The notes: generated by a model not told the origin, from the sequence alone. DNA of 64,000 nucleotides from Actinoplanes philippinensis (GCF_900113015.1 NZ_FONV01000003.1:496001-560000); one strand, 5' to 3'; shown: positions 32,897-43,631, numbered from the stretch's first letter. A program made the numbers and translations.

Positions 32897-33489
32897 TCGA
32901 TGCCCTGCTGTCCCTTGCGCCCGGCGTCCATCGGGTGCTTGACCTTGGTCATCTCGGTCACCAGGTCGGCCGCCGCGATCAGATCCGGGTGCGCGTCCCG
33001 CCCGGTGATCACCACGTGCTGGGTGCCCGGCCGGTTGGCGAGCGTCTCCACCACGTCGGCGACGTCCACCCAGCCCCATTTCATCGGATACGTGAACTCG
33101 TCCAGCACGTAGAACTTGAACGACTCCGCGGCCAGGTCCCGCTTGATCTGCGCCCACCCCTCGGCGGCTTCCGCGGCATGGTCCCGCTCGGTGCCGGCCC
33201 GCTGGATCCAGGACCAGCCCTCACCCATCTTGTGCCAGGTCACCGGGGTCGGCCCGGCCGCGCCGAGCGCCTTGAGCGCGGCCTCCTCCCCCACCTTCCA
33301 CTTCTCCGACTTGACGAACTGGAACACGCCGATCGGCCACCCGGCGCTCCACGCCCGCAGCGCCATCCCGAACGCGGCCGTCGACTTCCCCTTGCCCGGC
33401 CCGGTGTGCACGGCGAACACCGCCTGCCGCCGCCGCTGCCGGGTCGTCAGCCCGTCGTCGGGCACGCTCGTCACTTTCCCCTGCGGCAC
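32890..33489 (-). CDS. cobO: Cob(I)yrinic acid a,c-diamide adenosyltransferase
   Basis: 199 residues, normal CobO length. The P-loop is in VHTGPGKGKSTAAFGMALRA; FQFVKSEKWKVGEE, KMGEGWSWI and LDEFTYPMKWGWVDV are family signatures. It transfers the adenosyl group of ATP to cobalt. It is coupled to cobB by a 7-bp overlap. Confidence 0.96.
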   Translation of the reverse strand: MPQGKVTSVPDDGLTTRQRRRQAVFAVHTGPGKGKSTAAFGMALRAWSAGWPIGVFQFVKSEKWKVGEEAALKALGAAGPTPVTWHKMGEGWSWIQRAGTERDHAAEAAEGWAQIKRDLAAESFKFYVLDEFTYPMKWGWVDVADVVETLANRPGTQHVVITGRDAHPDLIAAADLVTEMTKVKHPMDAGRKGQQGIEW

Positions 33490-33977
33490 AACCTCTCCTC
33501 CCTCACGGCCTCACGCCGCTCACCGTTCTCGGCCCCTCACAACCCCGCGGTGGTACGGGTCAGACGGTTCCGCCGAAGCCGGCCCGTTCCGTCCGGTCCG
33601 GTACACGCCCAAGGCGTAGCCCCCGCCGCTCCCGGCCCGTCGCCGGTCCTGCTCAAACCCCGGCCGGCTCGTCGCCGGTCCTGCTCAAACCTGGGGCCGG
33701 CCCGTCGCCGGTCCGGCTCGAACCCCGGCCGGCTCCCAAATCGGTCCGGCTCAAACCCGGCCGGCCTTCAGAGCTGTCCCGGGACGTCTTCGACAGCTCT
33801 GAGAACCAACCGGAACCGGCCCGCCGGCGACCCCGGCCGGGAACACCCGCCCCGACATCGACCGGGAGCGCTCCGGTCGTGGCAACCCGGCGGAGGCGCA
33901 CCGCCCGCGGCGACCTGTTCGCGCCATCGGCCGCCCGCCCGCCGTGAGACCGGAGCGTGGCTGCGCACGGGATCCGA
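33490..33977. other. 488-bp gap within the cobalamin cluster, with repeats and a hairpin
   Basis: Four copies of CGTCGCCGGTCCTGCTCAAAC-like sequence recur every ~33 bp from 33638 to 33756, and a 10-bp stem CAGAGCTGTC / GACAGCTCTG (33769-33778, 33792-33801) follows. No gene is seen. It may separate transcription of chlID from cobO. Confidence 0.6.
33638..33770 (+). repeat. ~33-bp direct repeats, four copies
   Basis: Copies begin at 33638, 33670, 33703 and ~33737; the first two are identical over 21 bases, the others diverge. Each is followed by CCCGGCCGGCT. Confidence 0.75.
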
Positions 33978-36278
33978 TTACGCGGCTCGACGGTAGGCCC
34001 GATCCCTCGCGGGCGCACCGTCGGGCACGGTGTCCCGGCCGGGAACCGGGCCACGACGGACGGTCGCCGCTTCGAGGTGGTCGAGGGGCATGACGTCGGC
34101 GTTCAGGGCGGCGGCGAGTTTGCGGGCCAGGCCCAGGCGGATCGGGCCGGACTCGCAGTCGACGACCACGCTCGCCACCCCGGACAGGGCCGGGGCCAGG
34201 ACCAGTGGGTCGGGGCCGCTGGTCGCCCGGCCGTCGGTGACGATGATCAGCAGAGGACGGCGGCGGGGGTCGCGGCGTCGTTCGGTGGCGATCGTGGCGG
34301 CGGCCGCCCGCAGTCCGGCGGCGAGCGGGGTCCGGCCGCCGGTGCGCAGCGCGGCGAGCCGCTGCACGCCGACCTCGTGGCTGGACGTGGGCGGCAGCAC
34401 CACGTCGGCGTCGGCACCCCGGAACGTGATCATCCCGATCCGGTCGCGCCGCTGGTAGGCGTCCCGCAACAGCGACAGCACCGCCGTCTTGACCAGGGTC
34501 ATCCGTTTGCGCGCGGCCATCGACCCGGAGGCGTCCACGACGAAGAGCACGAGGTTCGCCTCACGCCCCACATGAACCGACTCGCGCAGATCCCGCGGCA
34601 GCACCCGGATCCCCCGCATCCCGGTGTTCCGCGGCCCCACTCCCCCGGGAGCCGCGTTGCCGGCGACGAGGCGGGCCCGATCACCGGCGGCAACGCCTTC
34701 GGCGGCGCGGTCGAAACCAGCGCTGCCGGGAGGGACGGAGCCGAAACGGGTGCCGTCGAGAGGGGCACCGTCCAGAGGGGCACCGCCGAGAGGGGTGCTT
34801 TCGAGGGCGGCTCGGTCCAGGGCGGCTCGCAGGGTGGCGAAGAGGTGCGGGGCGCCGGTGAGTTTGCCCTGCGGGGGCCGGCTTCCGACGACCCGGCCGC
34901 GGCGCGCGAAGGCCGGGGAACGGCGGCCCGCGTGACCGCCCTCGCCTCGGGCGGTGATGCGTAGCGTGCGGGTCCGGTAGGCCGGGCCGGCGACCGCGAG
35001 CGCGCCCGCCGGGTGGGCCGGCGCCTCCTCGCCGCGTGCGGCGGCGCTGGGGTCGGCGGCGGGGGCGGTGGAGGGGTCGGCGGCCCGGGGACCCTGACCG
35101 ACAGGTGGGGCGCCTGCGGGAGCAGCAGGTCCGGGGGACGCGTCGTCCGTACCCCCGGAATTTTCGGAAGGTCCGCCGCCGCCGTCTCGCGGACCGTCAC
35201 CACCGCCTGGTCCTGCGGGGCCGGGATCCGGGTCGTCGTCGTCCTCGGGGTCGGCGGCTGCCTGGCGTTCGGCTTCGGCGAGGGCCTCGTCGAGTTTTTG
35301 TTCGTCGGTGCCGGGCGGGTCGAGCGGGTCGGTGCGGCGGCGGTGCGGGAGGGCGAGCCGGGCCGCGTCGGCGACGTCGCCGGCGGTGACCCGGTCGCGG
35401 CCGTGCCAGGCGGCGAGGGCGACCGCGCAGCGGGCCACGACGATGTCGGCGCGCATGCCGTCGACGCCGTAGGCGAGGCAGACCCGGGCGATGCGGTCGA
35501 GTTCGGCGTCGGGCAGCTGAACCGCCGGCAGCTGGGCGCGGGCGGCGGCGATCCGGGCGGCGTAGTCACGTTCGTGCGAGGCGAAGCGGGCGGCGAACGC
35601 GTCCGGGTCGGCCTCGTAGGCGAGCCGCCGCCGGACCACCTCGGCCCGCTGGGCCGCGTCGCGGGGCGCGGCGACCGTCACGACCAGGCCGAACCGGTCG
35701 ACGAGCTGGGGGCGGGGCTCGCCCTCCTCGGGGTTCATCGTGCCGACGAGCAGGAACCGGGCGGCGTGTTTGACGGAGACGCCGTCGCGCTCGACGTGGG
35801 CGCGGCCCATCGCGGCGGCGTCGAGGAGCAGGTCGACGAGGTGGTCGGGGAGCAGGTTGACCTCGTCGACGTAGAGCACCCCGCGGTGGGCGGCGGCGAG
35901 CAGGCCCGGCTCGTACGCCTTCACGCCGTCGCTGAGGGCCCGCTGCAGGTCGAGGGTGCCGACGACCCGGTCCTCGGTGGCGCCGACGGGAAGCTCCACG
36001 AGGCTCGCGGGCCGCGCCGCCGACGGCCCGCCGGGCGTGTGCGGGCCGTCGGGGCAGCCGGGGTCGGGTGCTGCCGGGTCGCAGGCGAACCGGCAGCCGT
36101 GCACGACCTCCACCTGCGGCAACAGGCCGGCCAGGGCGCGGACCACGGTGCTCTTGGCGGTGCCTTTCTCGCCTCGGACGAGCACGCCGCCGACCGCCGG
36201 TGACACCGAGGTCAGCAGCAGGGCGAGGCGCAGGTCGTCGAGGCCCACCACGGCCGAGAACGGGTACGGAGTCGTCAC
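33978..36278 (-). CDS. Fused ChlI-ChlD type chelatase (cobaltochelatase subunit)
   Basis: 766 residues from GTG at 36278 with GGAAGGGA upstream. Residues ~1-330 are the MoxR/ChlI AAA+ module (Walker A GEKGTAKST ~36-44, Walker B VLYVDEVNLL ~150). A Pro/Asp/Gly-rich linker (~370-530) contains imperfect pentapeptide repeats (PLDGA-like, DNA 34740-34830). The C-terminal von Willebrand A domain has a MIDAS motif DASGS (~577). Such fusions serve as ATPase partners of CobN in cobalt insertion; the B12 riboswitch upstream and the cob genes downstream support cobalt over magnesium. Confidence 0.9.
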   Translation of the reverse strand: MTTPYPFSAVVGLDDLRLALLLTSVSPAVGGVLVRGEKGTAKSTVVRALAGLLPQVEVVHGCRFACDPAAPDPGCPDGPHTPGGPSAARPASLVELPVGATEDRVVGTLDLQRALSDGVKAYEPGLLAAAHRGVLYVDEVNLLPDHLVDLLLDAAAMGRAHVERDGVSVKHAARFLLVGTMNPEEGEPRPQLVDRFGLVVTVAAPRDAAQRAEVVRRRLAYEADPDAFAARFASHERDYAARIAAARAQLPAVQLPDAELDRIARVCLAYGVDGMRADIVVARCAVALAAWHGRDRVTAGDVADAARLALPHRRRTDPLDPPGTDEQKLDEALAEAERQAAADPEDDDDPDPGPAGPGGGDGPRDGGGGPSENSGGTDDASPGPAAPAGAPPVGQGPRAADPSTAPAADPSAAARGEEAPAHPAGALAVAGPAYRTRTLRITARGEGGHAGRRSPAFARRGRVVGSRPPQGKLTGAPHLFATLRAALDRAALESTPLGGAPLDGAPLDGTRFGSVPPGSAGFDRAAEGVAAGDRARLVAGNAAPGGVGPRNTGMRGIRVLPRDLRESVHVGREANLVLFVVDASGSMAARKRMTLVKTAVLSLLRDAYQRRDRIGMITFRGADADVVLPPTSSHEVGVQRLAALRTGGRTPLAAGLRAAAATIATERRRDPRRRPLLIIVTDGRATSGPDPLVLAPALSGVASVVVDCESGPIRLGLARKLAAALNADVMPLDHLEAATVRRGPVPGRDTVPDGAPARDRAYRRAA

Positions 36279-36299
36279 CAATGTCCCTTCCGGCGGGTG

Positions 36300-36445
36300 T
36301 CCACGCCCGCGCGTCGGTTGTCGCGAGCGGCCGGAGTTCCTGGCTTCCGGACGCGAGGCCCGGTCACAGTGGCGGGACCGTCCCGGATTCGCACCGGGTT
36401 CCTCCGCTACCGCTCGCCGGTCACTCTTTCCTACCGGCCGGTGAC
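36300..36445 (-). ncRNA. Cobalamin (B12) riboswitch
   Basis: Read on the minus strand: GAACCCGGTGCGAATCCGGG (36401-36382 region), GGTCCCGCCACTGTGACCGG, then the B12 box AAGCCAGGAACTCCGGCC (36347-36329). These are the hallmark conserved blocks of the cobalamin riboswitch core in correct order. It ends ~25-50 bases before the chelatase start, so ligand binding probably hides the ribosome-binding site or stops transcription. The outer boundaries are approximate. Confidence 0.9.
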
Positions 36446-36458
36446 CCGTCAACGCGGG

Positions 36459-36518
36459 CTCCGTCACGGCGGACTCCGTCACGACGGGCTCCGTCACGGC
36501 GGACTCCGTCACGACGGG
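36459..36518 (+). repeat. 15-bp tandem repeat, four units
   Basis: CTCCGTCACGGCGGA and CTCCGTCACGACGGG alternate twice, just upstream of the riboswitch (relative to transcription). Confidence 0.9.
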
Positions 36519-36599
36519 GTCGCGCCGCCGGGGTCGTGGCGATGCCGGCGATCCGCTCGGGTGCGAGCAGGCGCACGAGGAGGCGACCAGCCGCGGTGA

Positions 36600-38156
36600 T
36601 CAGCCGCCGACCGCCTTCTCGGTGCCGGGAAGGGGTTCGGGGGCCAGTTTGTCGAGCTCGGCGACCACGTCGAGGACGGCGAGGGCGGACTTCTCCACCA
36701 GGGGCCGCAGCCGCCGGTAGAGGTCGGCGTCGTCCGGGTCGGGGCGGACCGGCTCGCCGGTCGGCACCAGCGCGGCGGCCCGGTCCAGATCGGGCAGTTC
36801 GCCGATGGCGTGCCGGGCCAGCAGACAGGCGCCCAGCGCGGTGCCCTCGGGCACGTCGGCGACGGTCACCGGCAGGTCCAGGGCGGAGGCGAGGATGGTG
36901 ACCCACAGTTTCGAGGCGGCGGCCCCGCCGGTGGCCCGGATCTCGGTGAGCGGGTGGCCCTCGCTCTCGAACGAGTCGCGGACCAGGGCGAGCTGCTGGC
37001 AGACGCCCTCGACGGCGGCGCGGACCAGGTGCGGGCGGCCGTGTTCGCGGCGCAGGCCGAGGTAGCCGCCGCGCAGGCCGGGCCGCCACCAGGGGGCGCG
37101 CTCGCCGAGCAGGTAGGGCAGGCAGAGCAGGCCCTCGCTGCCGGCGACGACCCCGGCGGCCTCCTCGAGCAGTTGCGCGTCGCGGTCGTCGGCGTCCTCG
37201 CCGGAGCCGTCGCCGGCGGGCAGGAACGTCTGGCCGGCCCAGCGGACCACCGAGCCGGCGTTGTTGACCGCGCCGCCGATCACCCAGCGGTCCTCGGTCA
37301 GGGCGTAGCAGAACAGGCGGCCGGCCTCGTCCCCGGCCGGGCCGCCGACGACGGTGCGCAACGCGCCGCTGGTGCCGAGCGACACCGCCCCGACGCCGGG
37401 CGGGGTGGCGCCGACACCGAGGTTGGCCAGCGGCCCGTCGGCGGCGCCGATGATCAGCGGCGTGCCGGCGTCGAGCCCCGTGGCGGCGGCGACGTCGGCG
37501 TGCAGCCGCAGCGCATGCGTGGTGGGCACGACCTCGGCGAGCTGCTCCGGGCGGACCCCGGCGATCTGCAGGGCCTCGTCGTCCCAGCGGCGGGAGTGGA
37601 TGTCGTAGAGGCCGGTGCCGGAGGCGATCGACAGGTCGACGAGGAACGGCCCGCCGGTCAGCGCCGCGACGACCAGCTCCTTGACGCCGCCCCAGCGGGC
37701 GGTGCCACGCAGCGTGCCCGGGTCCTCCTCGGCCCACCAGGCGAGTTTGGTGAGCGGTGACATCGGGTGGACGGGGGTGCCGGTGCGAGCCTGGAGCGTA
37801 CGGCCGTGGCCGTCGGCGACGATCCGCTCGCACTGGGCGGCGGCCCGGTTGTCGGCCCAGGTGACGACCGGGCCGAGCGGCTTGCCGGCGGCGTCCATCG
37901 GGACCAGCGCGTGCAGGAAGGAGCTGAGACCGATCGCGATCACCCGGTCGCCCTTGGCGCGGCACTCGGCGGCGACGTCGGTGAGCGCCGTGATCGCGGC
38001 GCCGGCGAGGGCGGCCGGGTCGAGCTCGGCGCGGCCCGGGCCGGGCACCGACAGGGGGTAGTGGACGCTGGTCAGGGCGCGGATCTCACCGTCGGGACCG
38101 GCCGCTATCCCCTTGGTCGAGGTGGTGCCGGTGTCGATGCCGATCACGACGTCCAT
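36600..38156 (-). CDS. gntK: FGGY-family carbohydrate kinase, probable gluconokinase
   Basis: 518 residues from ATG at 38156. FGGY features: IGIDTGTTSTKG (phosphate-binding), WADNRA, GTGLYD, IIGAADGPLANLG and VSLGTSGALR. The pattern of VTWADNRAAAQC and WGGVKELVV matches gluconokinases, which phosphorylate gluconate to 6-phosphogluconate. No GntR repressor or gluconate permease is adjacent, so regulation is unclear. Read on the minus strand it lies downstream of citrate synthase but is separated from it by a terminator. Confidence 0.85.
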   Translation of the reverse strand: MDVVIGIDTGTTSTKGIAAGPDGEIRALTSVHYPLSVPGPGRAELDPAALAGAAITALTDVAAECRAKGDRVIAIGLSSFLHALVPMDAAGKPLGPVVTWADNRAAAQCERIVADGHGRTLQARTGTPVHPMSPLTKLAWWAEEDPGTLRGTARWGGVKELVVAALTGGPFLVDLSIASGTGLYDIHSRRWDDEALQIAGVRPEQLAEVVPTTHALRLHADVAAATGLDAGTPLIIGAADGPLANLGVGATPPGVGAVSLGTSGALRTVVGGPAGDEAGRLFCYALTEDRWVIGGAVNNAGSVVRWAGQTFLPAGDGSGEDADDRDAQLLEEAAGVVAGSEGLLCLPYLLGERAPWWRPGLRGGYLGLRREHGRPHLVRAAVEGVCQQLALVRDSFESEGHPLTEIRATGGAAASKLWVTILASALDLPVTVADVPEGTALGACLLARHAIGELPDLDRAAALVPTGEPVRPDPDDADLYRRLRPLVEKSALAVLDVVAELDKLAPEPLPGTEKAVGG

Positions 38157-38218
38157 GTGTCTCCTCCCGCGGTGCCGCCCGTCGTCACGAGCCTTTCATG
38201 CCCGATGGGGCACGAACG

Positions 38219-38253
38219 CGAACGCCCCACCGGTGTGACCGGCGGGGCGTTCG
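38219..38253 (-). terminator. Terminator of citrate synthase
   Basis: CGAACGCCCC (38219-38228) pairs perfectly with GGGGCGTTCG (38244-38253), then an A/C mismatch and CCGG/CCGG with loop TGTGA. It lies 14 bp beyond the citrate synthase stop. Confidence 0.85.
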
Positions 38254-38266
38254 GCGAGGGTACGGA

Positions 38267-39550
<1,284 letters not shown>

Positions 39551-39672
39551 GTATTTCCCTCACTTCACCGGCAGATGTCCCAAGGATTTTGCCGTTCACC
39601 GTAAACCCTCAACCTGAATGGGTCATCAGGTGGCCACCTGTTGAGGCATTGGTCACCAGTACGTATGGGTCG

Positions 39673-39700
39673 TTGCGCCATAGACAATGGTCGGTATATT
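39673..39700 (+). promoter_or_regulatory. Possible promoter of the universal stress protein gene
   Basis: TTGCGC (39673-39678), 16-bp spacer, TATATT (39695-39700); TATATT is rare in this GC-rich DNA. The start codon is 24 bp downstream. Confidence 0.35.
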
Positions 39701-39723
39701 GCGACTTCGTTACGGGAGGGCCC

Positions 39724-40533
39724 ATGCAGATCCCGGATCAGGGACCCGTCGTCGTGGGGGTCGGCGACCCGGCGACCGACGCGGCCGCGGTCCGCCTCGC
39801 CGCACGGGAGGCGTGCTCCCGTGGACGGGTGTTGCAGGTCGTGCACGCTTTCACCGGGCCCGGCGACGCGGGGTGGGGCCAGGCCCGGCGGGCCGCCTCG
39901 CACCTGGTCGAGGAGGCGGTCTCCATCGCCAAGCGTTCCACACCCGGGGTCGACGCGCGGCCGCAACTGGTGGATGGCCCGCCCGGACGGGTCCTGCTGC
40001 GGACCAGCCGGGGCGCGGTGCTGGTGGTGATCGGCGGGCCGCTGGTCGAGGTGGTGGCGCGGGCCTGGTGCCCGGTGGCGGTGACCCGTGCCCAGCGGAC
40101 GCCGTCCGGGCCGGTGGTGGCCGCCGTGGACGGCTCGCCGTACGCGACGCTTGCGCTGCGGTTCGCGATGGAGGCGGCCGGCCGGCGGGGCGGGTCCGTG
40201 TACGCGGTGCACGTGACCGAGCCGGAGCGGGAGGCCGAGGGCGAGCGGGTGCTCGACGAGGTGCTGGCCCGGGTGGCGGACGCGACGGCCGTACGCCGCC
40301 GGATCCTGATCGGGCACCCGGGGGCCGCCCTGGCCCGGGTGTCGCGCAAAGCCGGTCTGCTGGTGCTCGGGCCACGGGGTGAGCACGTGTCCGGGCGGCT
40401 CGGCACGGTGGCCGGGGAGGTGCTGCGACGGGCGGTCGGCCCGGCGGTCTTCGTGCACGGCGCGCGCCGCCCGGCAGCTTTCGTGAAGCCCGGTGACGAC
40501 GTGCCCGTATTGCTACCGTTGACGCATACATAG
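39724..40533 (+). CDS. Universal stress protein, tandem UspA domains
   Basis: 269 residues from ATG at 39724 (GGGAGGG upstream). Two Usp domains: ~8-120 (VVVGVGDPATDAAAVRLAAREA) and ~128-250 (VVAAVDGSPYATLALRFAMEAA ... GRLGTVAGEVLRRA). The second retains a G-x2-G-x9-G-(S/T)-like nucleotide loop in degenerate form (GPRGEHVSGRLGTVA). Such proteins accompany dormancy, hypoxia or redox stress in Actinobacteria. The next gene is 29 bp away, so it may be cotranscribed with the GGDEF-EAL protein. Confidence 0.85.
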   Translation: MQIPDQGPVVVGVGDPATDAAAVRLAAREACSRGRVLQVVHAFTGPGDAGWGQARRAASHLVEEAVSIAKRSTPGVDARPQLVDGPPGRVLLRTSRGAVLVVIGGPLVEVVARAWCPVAVTRAQRTPSGPVVAAVDGSPYATLALRFAMEAAGRRGGSVYAVHVTEPEREAEGERVLDEVLARVADATAVRRRILIGHPGAALARVSRKAGLLVLGPRGEHVSGRLGTVAGEVLRRAVGPAVFVHGARRPAAFVKPGDDVPVLLPLTHT

Positions 40534-40562
40534 GTCTTCGGGCTGTACGGGAGGAATGCCCG

Positions 40563-42893
40563 GTGCGATCGGTACTCCCGCCGGGAATCGCCCGCCGGCT
40601 CTGGCAGATCATGGCCGCGGTCGGGATCATCGCCACCACCCTGTACGTGCTCTTCCCCTCCACGTCCCTCGGTGACACCGCGTTCGCCCTGCTCGCCGTC
40701 ACGGTGATGGCCGCCTGCGTGATCGGGCCGCTGCGCTGGGACGCCGAGCCGCCGTCGGCCTGGCGGGCGATGGCCGCCGCCGCCATCGTCTTCATGATCG
40801 GCGTGCTGATCCGCCCCACGGTCACCGAGATGGCCATGCCGTGGCCGCTGCTGGCCGACATCGCCACGTTCAGCGGTTACGTCCTGCTGGCCGTGTTCGT
40901 GCTGATCCTGCTCAAGCGCCGGGGCGGCCTGGACCGGCACGCGCTGCTGGACGGGCTGACCGTCTGCCTGTCGGCCGGCGTCGCCAGCGCGCTGCTGCTG
41001 GCCCTGCCCGCCGCCGAGGTCCCCGGCCGCGACGCGCTGCTCTCCGCGATCCAGGGCATGTACCCGCTGGCCGACGTGATGGTCGTGCTGCTGATGGTGA
41101 ACCTCACCTTCACCGCGAAGCACTGGCCGGTCAGCCTGATCGCGCTGATCACCATGATGGCCGGCATGATCGCCGGCGACCTGGCCTACGCGATCGAGGG
41201 CGTGCACGGCAACGTCTACGCGTCGCCGCTGCTCAACGTGCCGTTCCTGCTCGCGTACACGGCACTCGGGGTGGCCGCGCTGCACCCCTCCGTGGTGGAC
41301 ATGGGCCGGGCCGCGAAACTGCCCGCCCAGGCCTGGTCGTGGCAGCGCCTGTCGCTGCTGCTGCCCGCGCTGGCCGTGCCGTTCGCCCTGCTGCCGACCC
41401 CGGTCGCGGAGACGATCACCGGCCGGGTCCTGATCGCGCTGGCCGGCGTCCTGTCGGTCGCGATGCTGCTGATCCGGGCCGTCTCCGCGGTCCGCGCCCA
41501 GGTCGCCGCCCAGCTGCGCTCCGAGCACCAGGCCACCCACGACCCGCTGACCGGGCTGCCGAACCGGCAGTCCATGTCGTCGGAGGTGGCCCGGCTGGTC
41601 ACCGTGGCCGACCCGGAGGGCCACGACCGGATCTGGGTCTACATGCTCGACCTGGACGGCTTCAAGTGGGTCAACGACTCGTGGGGCCACGACACCGGCG
41701 ACCAGCTGGTCATCGAGGTCGGGCGGCGGCTGCGCGCGGCGGTTCCGATCGAGATCCCGGTCGCCCGGGTCGGCGGCGACGAGTTCCTGCTCGGTTTCAT
41801 CGGCGAGAAGGGCGGCGCGCTGCGGCTGGTCGACGACATCCGCGGCTGTTTCGCCCGGCCCTTCCCGGTCCGCGACCACGACGTGGTGATCAGCGCGTCG
41901 ATCGGCATCTCGCACGCCGCCGCCGACCCGGTCAACGCCGCGGTCACCGCCGAGGCGCTGATGCGCGACGCCGACACCGCCATGTACCGGGCCAAGGGCG
42001 AGGGGCCCGGCCGGTCCACCATCTTCGACACCAGCATGCACGCCCAGGTCCGGGAGCGGATCGAGCTGGAGGTGGCGCTGCGGCAGGCCCTCGCCGACGA
42101 GCAGCTGTACGTCGCGTACCAGCCGCTGGTCCGCCTCGACACCGGCATCCCGGTCGGCGCCGAGGCGCTGGTCCGGTGGGTGCACCCGACCCGCGGCCCG
42201 ATCCCGCCGATGACGTTCATCCCGATCGCCGAGGACGCCGGGCTGATCAACGCGATCGGCACGTGGGTGCGCAAGGAGGCGCTGCGCCAGCTGGGCGTGT
42301 GGCGCTCGGAGGGCAGCGTCACCGACGACTTCTACCTGTCGATCAACGTGTCGCCGCGCCAGCTGTCCGACCCGGAGCTGCCGCTGATCGTCTCCGGAGA
42401 GATGCTGCGGTACGGCGTACCCGCGCAGTGTGTGGCCCTGGAGATGACCGAGTCGGTGATGGTCGACGGGTCCAGCGTCACCTCCCGGGTCCTCTTCGAG
42501 CTGCGCGAACTCGGCGTGAAGCTGCTGGTCGACGACTTCGGCACCGGTTTCTCGGCGCTCGGCTACCTGCGCCGTTTCCCGGTCACCGGCGTCAAGATCG
42601 ACAGGTCGTTCGTGACCGGGCTCGGCGTCAACCACGAGGACGACGAGATCGTCCGGGCGGTGGTGGCGATGAGCCACGCCCTCGGCCTCTCGGTGATCGC
42701 CGAGGGCGTGGAGACGCCGCTGCAGCGGGAGGCGCTGTGGTCGGTCGGGGTGGTCAACGGGCAGGGCTGGCTGTGGGGCGCGGCGGTGCCGGCGCCCGAG
42801 TTCGCCCAGCGCTGGCGGGACGCGATCGTCCGGTCGCCGCACCTGCCGGCGATCCTGTCGGACCCGTCGGGCCGGCACCGCCGGCCCGGCTGA
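40563..42893 (+). CDS. Membrane GGDEF-EAL cyclic-di-GMP enzyme
   Basis: 776 residues from GTG at 40563. The N-terminal ~310 residues contain about nine hydrophobic segments (MASE-type sensor). The GGDEF domain has the intact motif RVGGDEF (~403), preceded by HDPLTGLPNR. The EAL domain has GAEALVRWVHP (~531), EMTESVMVD, DDFGTGFSALGYLRRFP and KIDRSFV, so both synthesis and hydrolysis residues are kept. In Actinomycetes c-di-GMP controls development through BldD. It may be bifunctional or one domain may dominate. Confidence 0.93.
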   Translation: MRSVLPPGIARRLWQIMAAVGIIATTLYVLFPSTSLGDTAFALLAVTVMAACVIGPLRWDAEPPSAWRAMAAAAIVFMIGVLIRPTVTEMAMPWPLLADIATFSGYVLLAVFVLILLKRRGGLDRHALLDGLTVCLSAGVASALLLALPAAEVPGRDALLSAIQGMYPLADVMVVLLMVNLTFTAKHWPVSLIALITMMAGMIAGDLAYAIEGVHGNVYASPLLNVPFLLAYTALGVAALHPSVVDMGRAAKLPAQAWSWQRLSLLLPALAVPFALLPTPVAETITGRVLIALAGVLSVAMLLIRAVSAVRAQVAAQLRSEHQATHDPLTGLPNRQSMSSEVARLVTVADPEGHDRIWVYMLDLDGFKWVNDSWGHDTGDQLVIEVGRRLRAAVPIEIPVARVGGDEFLLGFIGEKGGALRLVDDIRGCFARPFPVRDHDVVISASIGISHAAADPVNAAVTAEALMRDADTAMYRAKGEGPGRSTIFDTSMHAQVRERIELEVALRQALADEQLYVAYQPLVRLDTGIPVGAEALVRWVHPTRGPIPPMTFIPIAEDAGLINAIGTWVRKEALRQLGVWRSEGSVTDDFYLSINVSPRQLSDPELPLIVSGEMLRYGVPAQCVALEMTESVMVDGSSVTSRVLFELRELGVKLLVDDFGTGFSALGYLRRFPVTGVKIDRSFVTGLGVNHEDDEIVRAVVAMSHALGLSVIAEGVETPLQREALWSVGVVNGQGWLWGAAVPAPEFAQRWRDAIVRSPHLPAILSDPSGRHRRPG

Positions 42894-42900
42894 TCCCCGG

Positions 42901-43542
42901 TCAGACCCGGGCCACCCGGCGATCCTGGCCGCCGTCCGGCCGGCCCCGGTTGTATCCGGAACGGCGCTCCTCCCGCCGGAACGGGGCGTCGCTCTTCGGG
43001 AACTCGTACATCCAGAACGACTGGGCGTCCAGGCGGGTCGGCTGCGCCCGGCCGTACTCGGCGGCCCGGCTCAGGATCACCGCGATCATCCGGGGCAGCT
43101 GGTGGCGCTCCTCGTTGTACGAGCAGATGTCGAAGAACACCTTGCCGTCCACCTCGCCGATCGGCGCGTACATGGCCCGCTGCAACGCGACGAAGACACC
43201 CTGACCGCGGTGTCCCAGCGCGGAGCCGGCGAACAGGCAGTAGAACAGGCGGCGCTGCTCGTACAGCTCGGGGAAGTGGTATTTGAAATACTCCGCCGAG
43301 ATCAGCGGGATCGACTCCAGCTCGTTGGTGAGCGTGCCCATGCCGATCACCGCGCCGTCCTCGTCGTCCAGCGCCATGTATTTGCCGATCCGTTTGTCGG
43401 CCATCACCTCGTCGAACTCGCTGCGGTACATGAGGTGCCGGTTGACCGCCAGATACTGCAGATCGCTGAAGCAGTCCTGGTAGAAGTCCCAGGACTCGTC
43501 CGACAACTCGGCCGGCAGCTCGGGCATGATCTCCAAGCGCAT
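42901..43542 (-). CDS. GNAT-like acyltransferase family protein
   Basis: 213 residues from ATG at 43542. The central strand pair YMALDDEDGAVIGMGTLTNELESIPLIS and the turn GSALGHRGQGVFVALQRAMY occupy the acetyl-CoA binding region of a GNAT fold in relaxed form. The C-terminal 30 residues are Arg-rich. The substrate is unknown. It is convergent with the GGDEF-EAL gene (7 bp apart) and divergent from xthA. Confidence 0.6.
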   Translation of the reverse strand: MRLEIMPELPAELSDESWDFYQDCFSDLQYLAVNRHLMYRSEFDEVMADKRIGKYMALDDEDGAVIGMGTLTNELESIPLISAEYFKYHFPELYEQRRLFYCLFAGSALGHRGQGVFVALQRAMYAPIGEVDGKVFFDICSYNEERHQLPRMIAVILSRAAEYGRAQPTRLDAQSFWMYEFPKSDAPFRREERRSGYNRGRPDGGQDRRVARV

Positions 43543-43631
43543 GTCGTCGCCCCCTCTCTCGCCGACAAACCTTTCACCGACCCCGGCCCCGCGCGGGCGA
43601 CTCCGGCAATTCACCGGGTAAGAAAGCGGGT

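Noticed and set aside
36459..36518. Possible N-terminal extension of the chelatase encoded by the 15-bp array (TESAVTEPV repeats)
   Set aside because: The B12 riboswitch lies between the array and the GTG start at 36278, so this stretch is leader RNA or upstream DNA.
39738..42878. 1,046-codon minus-strand frame opposite the stress protein and GGDEF-EAL genes
   Set aside because: Low-complexity His/Gln/Arg/Gly translation; the plus strand encodes intact GGDEF and EAL motifs.
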